Assembly (NCBI GenBank): GCA_955652195.1
Contig: CATPBC010000300.1
Coordinates: 1 to 8,669, forward strand
From: an uncultured Xanthobacteraceae bacterium
Lineage (GTDB): Bacteria > Pseudomonadota > Alphaproteobacteria > Rhizobiales > Xanthobacteraceae
Length of the DNA stretch: 8,669 nt
Direction: 5' to 3'
Made by a program: the position numbers and the translations under genes. Below the pieces are notes generated by a model. That model was not told where the DNA came from and searched no databases. It saw only the letters and a list, made by a program, of their open reading frames with translations. This document shows positions 1 to 6,808 of the stretch, piece by piece (position 1 is the stretch's first letter; each line of letters opens with the position of its first letter).

Positions 1-1090
1 CCGTCAGGGTGTGGCCGATCATCGACTTGTTGGATGAGATCGGGATGTTGCGTATGTGCTCGCCGAAAACGGTGGAGACGCCGAGATGCTCCATCTTGTC
101 GTTCTCCGGCGTCGAGGTGCCGTGCGCATTGATGTAGTCGACGTCTTCCGGTCCCGCCCCGGCATCCGCCAGCGCGTTGCGCATGCAGGCAATGATCGGC
201 TTGCCATCCGGGCTTGAGCGGGTGCGATGGAAAGAATCGGATTTCTCGCCGCAGCCTTCGAGAATGCCGAGCACCACGGCGCCGCGCGCGATGGCGTGAT
301 CGTAGTCCTCGAGCACCAGCGCCGCCGCGCCCTCGGCGAGAACGAAGCCATCGCGATTTTTGGAAAACGGCTTGGAGGCTTGCGCCGGTGGATCGTTTTG
401 CGTCGACAGAGCCGAGAGCAGCGAAAAGCGAACCAGCGATTCCGGCGTCAATGAACCGTCGGCGCCGAGCGCGAGCGCCGCCTGACACTCGCCGCGCCGG
501 ATCGCCTCGACCCCGAGCTGGATCGCGGTTGCGCCCGAAGCGCAAGCCGTGGTCAGCGAGATCGGCGAACCTTCAGTGCCGAAATGATCGGCGAGGTGCT
601 CGCCGATAATGCCGTATTTTAGCGTCTCGTAGATTGGAGCGAATTGCGGCTCGTGCGCCACGCGCATCAGGTCGGGATAGCCGGCGTCGCCGTCCGGAAC
701 GGCTTGCGCGGCCATTTGAGTGCGGTAGGGCCATTCGATTTCAAGCGGCGGCAGCGCCAGAAACAACGGCCCGGGAAAATGCCCTTTGCTACCGATACCG
801 GATTGCGAAATCGCCTCCTCGCCGGCCAAAAGCGCGATCCGTTCCGAAAGCGCCGCTGGCGGCATGTAGTCCTTGTAGACATGATCGACGGTACCGGCGA
901 TCGTGGTACGCAAGCTGTCGAGCGGAAAACGCGAAATGCGCCGAATGCCGGATTCGCCGGCGGTCAACTTCGCCCAATTGTCGGACTTGCCGACGCCGAG
1001 CGACGTGACGATGCCCATGCCCGTGACGGCAATCACCGGGCGGCCAGCCTTGTCGCGATGCGCGGTTCTCGTGGGCTTGCTTGCAGCCAT
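1..1090 (-). CDS. fabF1XL: Beta-ketoacyl-ACP synthase II, VLCFA cluster (FabF1XL), 3' end cut by window
   Basis: This is a condensing enzyme of the thiolase fold that elongates acyl-ACP with malonyl-ACP in the cytoplasm. Its place in the acpXL cluster assigns it to the very-long-chain hydroxy fatty acid of lipid A. The frame is open from the ATG at 1090 to the window edge: 363 codons of an enzyme usually about 410-430 aa, so only the C-terminal end is missing. All catalytic residues are visible: the nucleophile in TTACASG (Cys183, codon 542-544), first His in AHGTSTPEND (His323, codon 122-124), and Lys355 and His360 in SNKSMIGHT. The start follows a GGGAGAG ribosome site 4 nt away, in the 11-nt gap after fabF2XL. 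It is presumably the active partner of the catalytically degenerate FabF2XL. The family call is certain; the XL role rests on synteny. Confidence 0.93.
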   Translation of the reverse strand, partial: MAASKPTRTAHRDKAGRPVIAVTGMGIVTSLGVGKSDNWAKLTAGESGIRRISRFPLDSLRTTIAGTVDHVYKDYMPPAALSERIALLAGEEAISQSGIGSKGHFPGPLFLALPPLEIEWPYRTQMAAQAVPDGDAGYPDLMRVAHEPQFAPIYETLKYGIIGEHLADHFGTEGSPISLTTACASGATAIQLGVEAIRRGECQAALALGADGSLTPESLVRFSLLSALSTQNDPPAQASKPFSKNRDGFVLAEGAAALVLEDYDHAIARGAVVLGILEGCGEKSDSFHRTRSSPDGKPIIACMRNALADAGAGPEDVDYINAHGTSTPENDKMEHLGVSTVFGEHIRNIPISSNKSMIGHTLT

Positions 1091-1101
1091 AATGCTCTCC
1101 C

Positions 1102-2289
1102 TTAATTCACGCGCTCGAGCAGGGCCAAGCCTTCGCCGCGCCAATTACCGATGCTGGTCACGACGACTTGGCGGAGACCCTCCGGGCTCGCGCCGGCATC
1201 GCCAGACCCCATCGGGGCGAACAATTTGCGGTGTTCGATCGCGGCGCAGCCGATTCCCAGATTAGCCATGAACTGAGTATCGACGCCATGCCCGATATGT
1301 GTACCAGTATTGCGGACCGGAAGGCCGATCTCCTTGAGCACAGCAAGCTCTGCCGAGGTTGCTGGTTGAAGCCCGGCGGCGCCGGAAATTACCGCGCTAT
1401 GCGCGCGGTCGACTCGACCGGCAACGTCGTTCCATTGCCGGCGCAGCGACGCTTCGGCGTCGCCCGGCTTGCGCACGTTGCGATCGGAAATCACCTGCGA
1501 AATTCGTGCACGCGGCCGCGCCCCACGGGCCATCGCATGTTCTTTGCTTTCCAGCATCAGGAACGCGCCCATCGTTGCGAAGGCGATGCCGCCTTCGGGA
1601 CCGCGATCCCACACTGGAGTAAATTTGTTTTTCAGGACGACGCCGCCGAGTTCGAATGCCAGCAGCACGTCCCAACGTGTGCCATGATAGGCGCCGCCGA
1701 CCAGCGTCAGCTCGCTTTGTCCGGCGGCGATGCGCGCCTGCGCGACGCGCACCGCGTCAACGCCTGCGGACTCCTCGCCCATGAAGGTGCGTGAGGAGCC
1801 GACAATGCCGTGGACCAGCGAAATGTTGCCGGCAAGCAGATTGGGCAGCTGCGCCAAGAACAAGGTCGGCCGCAGATCGCTCATCAGCCGTTCGTTGAGA
1901 AAGGCGCCCGGCTGATTGGTCTTGCGCAGCCCGGCCATGATCGCCGTATCGACCGCGATGTCGCGTTCGCCACCGCCGGCGGCGACGATCATGTCGGTAT
2001 GGTCGAGCAATTCGGCCTTGCCGGCTATCCCGGCATCGGTCAGCGCCAGCCCGGCGGAATAGACCCCGACCCGTTGCCACGTCTCCATCTGCCGCTGATC
2101 GCTCTTTTTCGGGATCTGCTTGTCGAAGCTCATCGGCGGCAGCTGATGCACGATGTAGGGTGCAAAGCTTTTGTCGTCGTACGGCGGCTGGTCGCCGCGC
2201 TCGAGATGTTCCCAGGCTTTTTCCAGCCCTTCTCCCAGGCAGGTGAGAAGCCCGACGCCGGTGATCCACACCTCACGGCGTTCGGTCAC
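1102..2289 (-). CDS. fabF2XL: Ketosynthase-like protein lacking the catalytic Cys (FabF2XL, chain-length-factor-like)
   Basis: This 395-aa protein has the beta-ketoacyl synthase fold and is the second ketosynthase of the acpXL cluster. The start is a GTG at 2287-2289 overlapping the TGA of fabZ (GTGA), followed by TERREVWITGVG, a typical KAS N-terminus; the open frame runs further upstream but only inside fabZ. The nucleophile region reads TFMGEESAG where the neighbour has TTACASG, so Glu173 (codon 1771-1773) replaces Cys. The HGTSTPEND region reads AAGLQPATS, with about Ala304 replacing the first His. The SNKSMIGH motif reads NTGTHIGH, with Gly329 replacing Lys; only the second His (His334) is kept. 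Known parallels are chain-length factors (KS-beta) of type II polyketide synthases, which are inactive alone but shape the tunnel of a KS heterodimer. The inferred role is partner of FabF1XL. A decarboxylase role (KSQ-like) is less likely because His and Lys are also lost. Confidence 0.9.
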   Translation of the reverse strand: MTERREVWITGVGLLTCLGEGLEKAWEHLERGDQPPYDDKSFAPYIVHQLPPMSFDKQIPKKSDQRQMETWQRVGVYSAGLALTDAGIAGKAELLDHTDMIVAAGGGERDIAVDTAIMAGLRKTNQPGAFLNERLMSDLRPTLFLAQLPNLLAGNISLVHGIVGSSRTFMGEESAGVDAVRVAQARIAAGQSELTLVGGAYHGTRWDVLLAFELGGVVLKNKFTPVWDRGPEGGIAFATMGAFLMLESKEHAMARGARPRARISQVISDRNVRKPGDAEASLRRQWNDVAGRVDRAHSAVISGAAGLQPATSAELAVLKEIGLPVRNTGTHIGHGVDTQFMANLGIGCAAIEHRKLFAPMGSGDAGASPEGLRQVVVTSIGNWRGEGLALLERVN

Positions 2290-2756
2290 TTCGCAAACTC
2301 CTTGGCCGGGAAGTTGATGCGCTCGGCCCATTCCCACAATCCGGCGCGAAGTTCCGGGCTCGGATAGGGAATGATGCGGTAGGTCAGGGTCGCGTCGCAA
2401 ATCGCGGCGCCCTTGCACCAACCTTTGGCTTCACCGATGGCGTAGCCGGAGCCCTCGTGGATGACCTTGCCTTCGAATTCGAGCTGGTCGCCGGGAAAGA
2501 CCGCGTTGCGGATTTTGCCTTCCTTCACCCCGGCAAGCGCCGGAAGTCCGGTGAAGCCGGTGAGCGCGCTCACCAGCCAGCCGGTGGTTTGCGCCATGCA
2601 TTCGATCAAGAGCACGCCCGGCATCAGCGGATAACCGGGGAAATGGCCCTCGAACACCGGGCTTTGCAACGGAACCGTGCAGATCGCGCGCGCAACACGT
2701 TCGCCGACATTGACGTCGACGAAGCGGTCGATCATCTGAAAATACTCAAGACGCAT
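2286..2756 (-). CDS. fabZ: 3-hydroxyacyl-ACP dehydratase, FabZ family, VLCFA cluster
   Basis: This 156-aa hotdog-fold dehydratase converts 3-hydroxyacyl-ACP to trans-2-enoyl-ACP. Here it presumably acts on acyl chains carried by AcpXL during very-long-chain elongation. The active-site His38 lies in FEGHFPGYPLMPG and the catalytic acid Glu52 in LLIECMAQTTGW, the standard FabZ pair with the usual 13-residue spacing. The length matches the family (about 140-160 aa). The ATG at 2756 gives the N-terminus MRLEYFQMIDR, typical of the versions in this cluster; a later ATG (MIDRFVDV) would cut it. It begins 7 nt after the acpXL stop, and its TGA overlaps the GTG start of fabF2XL, implying translational coupling. 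It is probably a dedicated copy (fabZXL) separate from the housekeeping enzyme, but that cannot be shown from this window. Confidence 0.95.
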   Translation of the reverse strand: MRLEYFQMIDRFVDVNVGERVARAICTVPLQSPVFEGHFPGYPLMPGVLLIECMAQTTGWLVSALTGFTGLPALAGVKEGKIRNAVFPGDQLEFEGKVIHEGSGYAIGEAKGWCKGAAICDATLTYRIIPYPSPELRAGLWEWAERINFPAKEFAK

Positions 2757-2763
2757 GAGGCGC

Positions 2764-3045
2764 TCAGGCGCCCTTGGCAGCGATCAGCTCGTCGATCCGC
2801 TCGCACAGGTTCTTCAGGACGAAGTACTGGTCGGTAGTAGCCTTGCCGTCGTTGACTTCCTGCGTCCATTGCTCGAGCGGGAGCTTTATGCCGAAGGCCT
2901 TATCGATGGCGAACGCGATGTCGAGGAAATCGAGACTATCGATCTCGAGATCGTTGATGGCATGACTTTCCGGCTTGATATTCTCGCGCGGGATATCGCA
3001 AGTCTCCGCAATGATTTCAGCCACTTTATCGAATGTGGTGGACAT
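2764..3045 (-). CDS. acpXL: Acyl carrier protein AcpXL for very-long-chain fatty acid of lipid A
   Basis: This 93-aa specialised acyl carrier protein holds the growing very-long-chain (about C28) hydroxy fatty acid before the acyltransferase LpxXL moves it to lipid A. The phosphopantetheine Ser37 (codon 2935-2937) sits in [16 protein letters not shown]; ordinary AcpP has DSLDTVE there. The C-terminal part, including [19 protein letters not shown], is characteristic of AcpXL. An ATG 33 nt upstream would add an 11-residue Arg-rich leader; the 3045 start gives [11 protein letters not shown], the normal ACP beginning and length. It is first in the operon, about 90 nt downstream of a sigma70-like promoter. 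The expected downstream partners, an alcohol dehydrogenase and lpxXL, would lie beyond the left edge. Confidence 0.95.
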   Translation of the reverse strand: MSTTFDKVAEIIAETCDIPRENIKPESHAINDLEIDSLDFLDIAFAIDKAFGIKLPLEQWTQEVNDGKATTDQYFVLKNLCERIDELIAAKGA

Positions 3046-3352
3046 CGGGCGTGCTCTTTGTGGTCGGTCGAAGAACAAGCGCCGGCCCAGCCCGGCGCGA
3101 GCAAGCCCGGTCGCGTCGGGCCCCTCATTTGTGAAGGCCCCGTATAGCGAAGGATGCCGGCAAGTTCAACGGCGGCGGCCGCGGCCGCAGTTACGCTCAG
3201 CCACCGCAAAAAGCCGTATTTTGTTGGTCTAGCGCAAGAGCTTATCGCGTCGATGCCAAACCGCGCGAGTGAGTGCCGTGCTTGATCTGCCGTCGCGCTT
3301 GATCGGCAATGCCATGTTGCCTAAGGGAACGACCGGAGAGGACAGGGGGCCA
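3046..3352. other. Divergent intergenic region between acpXL and the membrane hydrolase
   Basis: This 307-nt stretch separates divergent genes. It holds the acpXL promoter (3141-3169) and a perfect 14-bp GC palindrome at 3175-3188 (two overlapping GCGGCCGC sites) lying just upstream of the -35 element. For the plus strand only a weak pair, TTGTTG (3221-3226) and TATCGC (3243-3248) with a 16-nt spacer, was found. The frame of the plus-strand hydrolase is open back to a GTG at 3269, but those 28 codons have no ribosome site and are treated as leader. No small gene or structured RNA is evident. Confidence 0.5.
3141..3169 (-). promoter_or_regulatory. Sigma70-like promoter for the acpXL operon
   Basis: On the minus strand TTGAAC (3169-3164) is followed by a 17-nt spacer and TATACG (3146-3141). 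The -35 matches TTGACA at 4 of 6 positions and the -10 matches TATAAT at 4 of 6, with ideal spacing. Transcription would start near 3134, giving a leader of about 90 nt before the acpXL ATG. No other comparable pair was seen on this strand in the gap. Confidence 0.6.
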
Positions 3353-4603
3353 ATGCCGAACGCGCTCGTGCGCAAGCGGTGCTTCGTCCAGATGACCGGC
3401 TACGAGCCGGTCGGTCCGGAACACCAGCATCGCCGCTTCATTCGCGAGATGGCGCGGTTCCAGAAGGCGTGGAACGTACAAGGCAAGGTGTCGCCGCCGA
3501 AACTTTCGGCCGATGGGGCGGTCGCAAACTGGACGGTGGATACCTGGGGACCGAATTGGCGGGTCACGACGGATTTTCACTGGTTCCGCTGGGATGATTT
3601 CGTCGCCGCCGACATGGCGATGAGCGATTGGCGGCGCTTTCCGCTCGGCATTGCCGCTCTCATGGAATTCGTTCTGACCGGAACAGTGGTGCGCTATTTC
3701 ATCGTGGCCTGGCGCTATGGCGCGTTTTTTCTTTATCCGCTGGTTTTCATTGCCGGAATGATGTGGCTGTCGATTGCGGCGACGCGGTTTGCCGTGATTC
3801 ACGGCGGCTTGCCCTATCACATGCTGTTGGCGCCGTTGCTTTGGCTCGCGATCTTCGCAGGCCTGCGCTGGACCTTCGGCCGCATGGTCCATATCGGCTA
3901 TGCATTAGACGATTGGTATTTCGCGCGCGACCTCATCCACCACGCACGGCCGCAGGTCCATGAACGTCTCGACCGGCTGGCGCGAGAGCTTGTTCGCTTG
4001 ATGCGCGAGACCGACGCTGATGAGGTCATCGTCGACGGCCACAGCCTCGGTGCGCCGCTGTCGCTGGTGGTTATCGATCGCGCCCTGCAGCTCGATCCGC
4101 AGCTGCGCACCGGGCCGAAGCCCCTGCACATCGTCTCGACCGGCTCATCGCTCCTGAAAGTGGCGCTGCATCCGGCGGCCGGCTGGCTGCGCGAGGTGGT
4201 TCGCCGCGTGGCAAATACGCCGGCTGTCTACTGGGTCGAATACCAGGCGCTGGTCGATATCATTAATGTGTACAAGGTCGATCCCGTCGTCGCGCTGAGC
4301 CTGCCCCCCGCGGGCAAGCCGATCATCAAAATCATCCGCATTCGGCTGATGGTGGAGGAGCACACCTACCGGCGCTTCCATCTCAATTTCCTGCGCATCC
4401 ATCGGCAGGCGGTGATGGGCAATGAGCGGCGCTACTTCTATGATTATTACATGCTGTGTTGCGGACCGATTCCGTTGGTGGATCGTGTCGCAAACCCGGA
4501 ACAGGCGGTCGCGATTTTTGCTGCGGACGGTGCACTAAATTCAAGTGGAGGCGCCGAGGTCAAACAAGTTTCGCCGGCCGCCGCGGGGAGCTTTGATAAG
4601 TGA
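3353..4603 (+). CDS. Membrane-embedded alpha/beta hydrolase (lipase-like), function unknown
   Basis: This 416-aa protein has a lipase-type nucleophile elbow, VDGHSLGAP, with Ser231 (codon 4043-4045). The N-terminal about 95 residues start with a hydrophobic strand ending TGYEP, which could supply the oxyanion side. Three hydrophobic segments follow at about residues 100-118, 122-143 and 155-171, then the GHSLG domain. The triad Asp and His are not certain: Asp310 in NVYKVDPV and His337 or His343 in EEHTYRRFH are candidates. The ATG at 3353 was chosen because ACAGGGGG lies just upstream; the frame extends to a GTG at 3269. The gene ends in a GTGA overlap with the ICMT-like gene, so the two are probably coupled. 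It recalls membrane serine esterases/lipases acting on envelope lipids, but no substrate can be named. Hydrolase membership is well supported; activity is inferred. Confidence 0.85.
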   Translation: MPNALVRKRCFVQMTGYEPVGPEHQHRRFIREMARFQKAWNVQGKVSPPKLSADGAVANWTVDTWGPNWRVTTDFHWFRWDDFVAADMAMSDWRRFPLGIAALMEFVLTGTVVRYFIVAWRYGAFFLYPLVFIAGMMWLSIAATRFAVIHGGLPYHMLLAPLLWLAIFAGLRWTFGRMVHIGYALDDWYFARDLIHHARPQVHERLDRLARELVRLMRETDADEVIVDGHSLGAPLSLVVIDRALQLDPQLRTGPKPLHIVSTGSSLLKVALHPAAGWLREVVRRVANTPAVYWVEYQALVDIINVYKVDPVVALSLPPAGKPIIKIIRIRLMVEEHTYRRFHLNFLRIHRQAVMGNERRYFYDYYMLCCGPIPLVDRVANPEQAVAIFAADGALNSSGGAEVKQVSPAAAGSFDK

Positions 4604-5184
4604 CCGCGACGATTGCAAAGATCATTTGGCTGATCAGCGGCCTAGCGTGGTTCGCGCTGCGCCTTGTTCCTCGCCGGCGCTCGCGCAAGACACCGGTGCG
4701 CTATTCGGCGCGGGGCTTGCGCGAATTTGCTCTTCTCGCCGCGTCGTTCAGCGGGCTGGGCATCATGCCTTGCATCTATGTGACAACTCATTTTCCCCGC
4801 TTTGCCGATTATCCGGTGATACCCGCGCTGAGCTACCTCGGAATTGCCGTTGAGGTCGTCTGCCTATGGCTGTTCTATCGAACCCACCATGACCTGGGAG
4901 ACAATTGGTCGGTCAGTCTCGACCTGCGTGAACGCCACACGCTCGTCACAACCGGCGTCTACGCCCTGGTGCGGCATCCGATGTATGCCGGGTTCTGGTT
5001 GATGGCGCTTGGCCAAGCACTGCTTCTGCCCAATTGGGTTGCCGGACCTGCCGGTTTGGTTGGCTTCGGCATCCTGTTTTTCGGGAGAATCGGCCGTGAA
5101 GAAGCGATGATGACTGCCGCATTTGGCGACGAGTACCGGGCCTATATGCGCCGCACCGCGCGGGTGGTTCCATGGTTGTACTAA
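4600..5184 (+). CDS. Isoprenylcysteine carboxyl methyltransferase (ICMT)-family membrane protein
   Basis: This 194-aa polytopic membrane protein has about five hydrophobic segments (near residues 7-22, 43-61, 73-93, 126-143 and 147-162). The ICMT/phospholipid-methyltransferase signature is in the C-terminal half: LVTTGVYALVRHPMYAG (residues 115-131) with the RHPMY core, then GREEAMM followed by FGDEYRAYMRRT (residues 165-186) and a closing VVPWLY. In this family these segments bind S-adenosylmethionine. Bacteria generally lack prenylated CAAX proteins, so the acceptor is probably a lipid or small molecule; it cannot be told from sequence. The GTG start at 4600 overlaps the upstream TGA (GTGA) and follows GGGGAG about 9 nt before it. 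Translational coupling suggests the methyltransferase and the membrane hydrolase act together. Confidence 0.88.
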   Translation: MTATIAKIIWLISGLAWFALRLVPRRRSRKTPVRYSARGLREFALLAASFSGLGIMPCIYVTTHFPRFADYPVIPALSYLGIAVEVVCLWLFYRTHHDLGDNWSVSLDLRERHTLVTTGVYALVRHPMYAGFWLMALGQALLLPNWVAGPAGLVGFGILFFGRIGREEAMMTAAFGDEYRAYMRRTARVVPWLY

Positions 5185-5230
5185 AGCTGGCTTTGCTGAG
5201 TTCATCTCCACGTTGCATTTTTGCTACAGG

Positions 5231-5256
5231 TGCGCGCCGGTTTGCGGGGGCGCGCA
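5231..5256. repeat. 8-bp perfect inverted repeat (possible operator or factor-independent hairpin)
   Basis: TGCGCGCC (5231-5238) is repeated inverted as GGCGCGCA (5249-5256) around a 10-nt spacer, 46 nt after the ICMT-like stop and about 107 nt before the next start. The RNA would form a strong GC stem, but no T-run follows, so it is not a canonical intrinsic terminator. It may be an operator or processing site for the exported hydrolase gene downstream. Confidence 0.4.
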
Positions 5257-5362
5257 GGATTTAGGGGGATTTCGAGGGCAAAATCTGGCAGTGCAATATG
5301 AACCGCTTAGAATGCAAAATGGCTCGGATTGCGGGTCCGGGCGCGGTGACCATGAGGGGGTC

Positions 5363-6280
5363 ATGAGACGTTCGTGGCGACTGACGGCGACTGCGATGCT
5401 GATCGTTGGGATGATGCTTGCGCTCGGAACGGATCCGGGCGCGGCGCAATCGCGTGCGCACGTCTACCTGCTGCGCGGCCTGATGAATATTTTCTCACTC
5501 GGCATGGATACGCTCGCCGCTCAGCTGAACCGGAACGGCGTCTACGCTACGGTGCACGGCTATGGCGAGTGGCAGTCGCTTGCCGATCGGGCGGCGGCAG
5601 ATTTTAAGGCCGGTAAAGAAGGGCCGATCATCCTGATCGGTCATTCGCTCGGCGCCGATGCGGTGATGGAAATGGCGGCCTATTTGGGCCGCAAGGGTAT
5701 CCCGGTCGCCATGGTCGTGCCTTTCGATGGCACGCAATCGTTTGCGGCGAGCGACAACGTTGCCCGTGTGCTCAATCTCACGCAGCGCGACTATGCCTAT
5801 ATGCGACGCGGGCCCGGCTTCCACGGCACGCTCGCCAATGTCGACGTCAGTTCCGATCCGAATATCGACCATATCAATATCGACAAATCGCCGCGGCTGC
5901 ATGCGCGCGTCGTCAACGAGGTTCTTGCCATCACCGGCGGCCATCGCCTCGCGGCGCCGAGCGGCCCGAAAGCTACGCCCGCGAGTGCCCCCGCGCCGGC
6001 CGGTCAGGACGGCGGCACGCCTGTGACGCCTGGCGGCAATGGCCTTAAGCCTGATGCGGCGCCTGCTGCGCCTCCCGCCGCCGCACCCACGCAGGTAAGT
6101 CCCGGCAAAACCGGAAATGGCGCGGATTCAGGCAAAGCAAGTCCGGTGGCCGATGGCACGCCCGTTATCGCGCTTCCGGAGCGCGGGAGCACGCGCCAGA
6201 GCGCCGAGAGCCCGGTCTCGCCGCCGCACAAACCGGCCACGTCCTCGCCGGCGGTGCACGCGGACCAAGTACCGAACTGA
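5363..6280 (+). CDS. Exported alpha/beta hydrolase (lipase/esterase-like) with Pro/Ala-rich tail
   Basis: This 305-aa protein starts with a signal peptide: basic MRRSWR, a hydrophobic core to about residue 22, and likely cleavage near GAAQS (about residues 28-29), so it should act in the periplasm or outside. The compact hydrolase domain (about 31-192) carries the nucleophile in ILIGHSLGAD (Ser95); the remaining triad is plausibly Asp122 in VPFDGTQ and His170 in NIDHINID. Residues about 198-305 are rich in Pro, Ala, Gly and Ser, likely a disordered linker or tail. The frame is open upstream to 5123, overlapping the ICMT-like gene, but the ATG at 5363 places the signal peptide at the N-terminus and has AGGGGG just before it. 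It may share a theme with the upstream membrane hydrolase, but a 178-nt gap argues for its own transcription. Substrate unknown. Confidence 0.87.
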   Translation: MRRSWRLTATAMLIVGMMLALGTDPGAAQSRAHVYLLRGLMNIFSLGMDTLAAQLNRNGVYATVHGYGEWQSLADRAAADFKAGKEGPIILIGHSLGADAVMEMAAYLGRKGIPVAMVVPFDGTQSFAASDNVARVLNLTQRDYAYMRRGPGFHGTLANVDVSSDPNIDHINIDKSPRLHARVVNEVLAITGGHRLAAPSGPKATPASAPAPAGQDGGTPVTPGGNGLKPDAAPAAPPAAAPTQVSPGKTGNGADSGKASPVADGTPVIALPERGSTRQSAESPVSPPHKPATSSPAVHADQVPN

Positions 6281-6303
6281 TCTTTCGCCGAACTGATCTT
6301 TTT
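6272..6303. repeat. 16-bp tandem duplication spanning the hydrolase stop codon
   Basis: Two adjacent 16-nt units (6272-6287 and 6288-6303) begin with the same 14 bases, CCGAACTGATCTTT, and differ only at their last two. The first copy contains the last codons and TGA of the exported hydrolase; the second lies in the spacer. Confidence 0.85.
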
Positions 6304-6307
6304 TGCC

Positions 6308-6339
6308 AGTCTTTTGATTGCCAAGTCTTTTGATTGCCA
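6308..6339. repeat. Second 16-bp perfect tandem duplication in the convergent spacer
   Basis: The unit AGTCTTTTGATTGCCA occurs twice without mismatch (6308-6323 and 6324-6339), 4 nt after the preceding duplication, which has the same 16-nt period but an unrelated sequence. A weak 5-bp stem (6336-6340 with 6347-6351) follows. No standard terminator is seen between the convergent genes. Confidence 0.9.
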
Positions 6340-6362
6340 ACTCAGCTTGGCGAAGAAGCGCG

Positions 6363-6728
6363 TCACTCTCGCATCGGGACGGCCACTTCAATCGGCGCGC
6401 AATTACTGCGTCCTTGCATCAGGCAATCTTGTTCGCGTTGTAGATCGCTGATCGTGTCGGCGATCCATACGCCCAGGCCGACGAGCAATGTAACGATTGC
6501 CAGCGCGATGACATTCATGATCATCCGGTGGCGATAATCGATCGGTTCGTCTTGCTCCTGTTCGAAGCGTGCGAACTCGTCGATATCGTCTTCCGCCGGC
6601 TCGATCGTGAAGGCCTCGCGCGCCGGCTTGCCGGGCTGGCGCGGCTCAAAGCGCAGCACTTGGCCGAATGCTTCGGCATCCCGTGGATTGGGCCGGTTGG
6701 GGATTGCCTTTGAACTGCCACGCATCAT
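6363..6728 (-). CDS. Small single-pass membrane protein, unknown function
   Basis: This protein of about 122 aa has an N-terminal polar half rich in Pro, Arg and then Asp/Glu (residues about 42-63, including EPAEDDIDEF), one clear membrane segment at about 69-91, and a short tail with two cysteines (Cys102 and Cys110) in DCLMQGRSNCAPI. The acidic half should be cytoplasmic and the cysteine tail periplasmic, where a disulfide could form; this is inferred from the RHR stretch on the N-terminal side of the membrane segment. The start is uncertain: ATG at 6728, ATG at 6725, or TTG at 6752, with an AGAGG 12 nt before the first ATG. It is convergent with the exported hydrolase and divergent from the copper chaperone. 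I do not recognise a named family. Confidence 0.72.
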   Translation of the reverse strand: MMRGSSKAIPNRPNPRDAEAFGQVLRFEPRQPGKPAREAFTIEPAEDDIDEFARFEQEQDEPIDYRHRMIMNVIALAIVTLLVGLGVWIADTISDLQREQDCLMQGRSNCAPIEVAVPMRE

Positions 6729-6808
6729 GGCCAGGATACGCCTCTGCGGCAAAATCGCCAGTCGCCGAATCTATGCGCGGCGGTGATAAAGCTGCGTAAA
6801 CATAATGC

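Noticed and set aside
214..609. Plus-strand open frames in the fabF1XL region
   Set aside because: They are Arg-rich antisense frames over an intact ketosynthase with all catalytic residues.
1168..1794. 208-codon plus-strand open frame inside fabF2XL
   Set aside because: It is antisense to a clear ketosynthase-family gene, shows no recognisable motif and has a high-GC composition that produces long shadow frames.
3175..3188. Perfect 14-bp palindrome GCGGCCGCGGCCGC as an operator
   Set aside because: A low-complexity GC run produces this easily in a high-GC genome; listed only as part of the intergenic description.
3269..3352. N-terminal extension of the membrane hydrolase from the GTG at 3269
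   Set aside because: No ribosome site precedes it and the residues are not family-like, whereas ACAGGGGG precedes the ATG at 3353.
3242..3892. 216-codon minus-strand open frame over the membrane hydrolase
   Set aside because: Composition is rich in Arg, His and Pro as in antisense frames; the plus strand holds the GHSLG hydrolase.
6272..6339. CRISPR-like array
   Set aside because: The units are 16 bp, directly tandem without spacers, and only two copies each; there are no cas genes.
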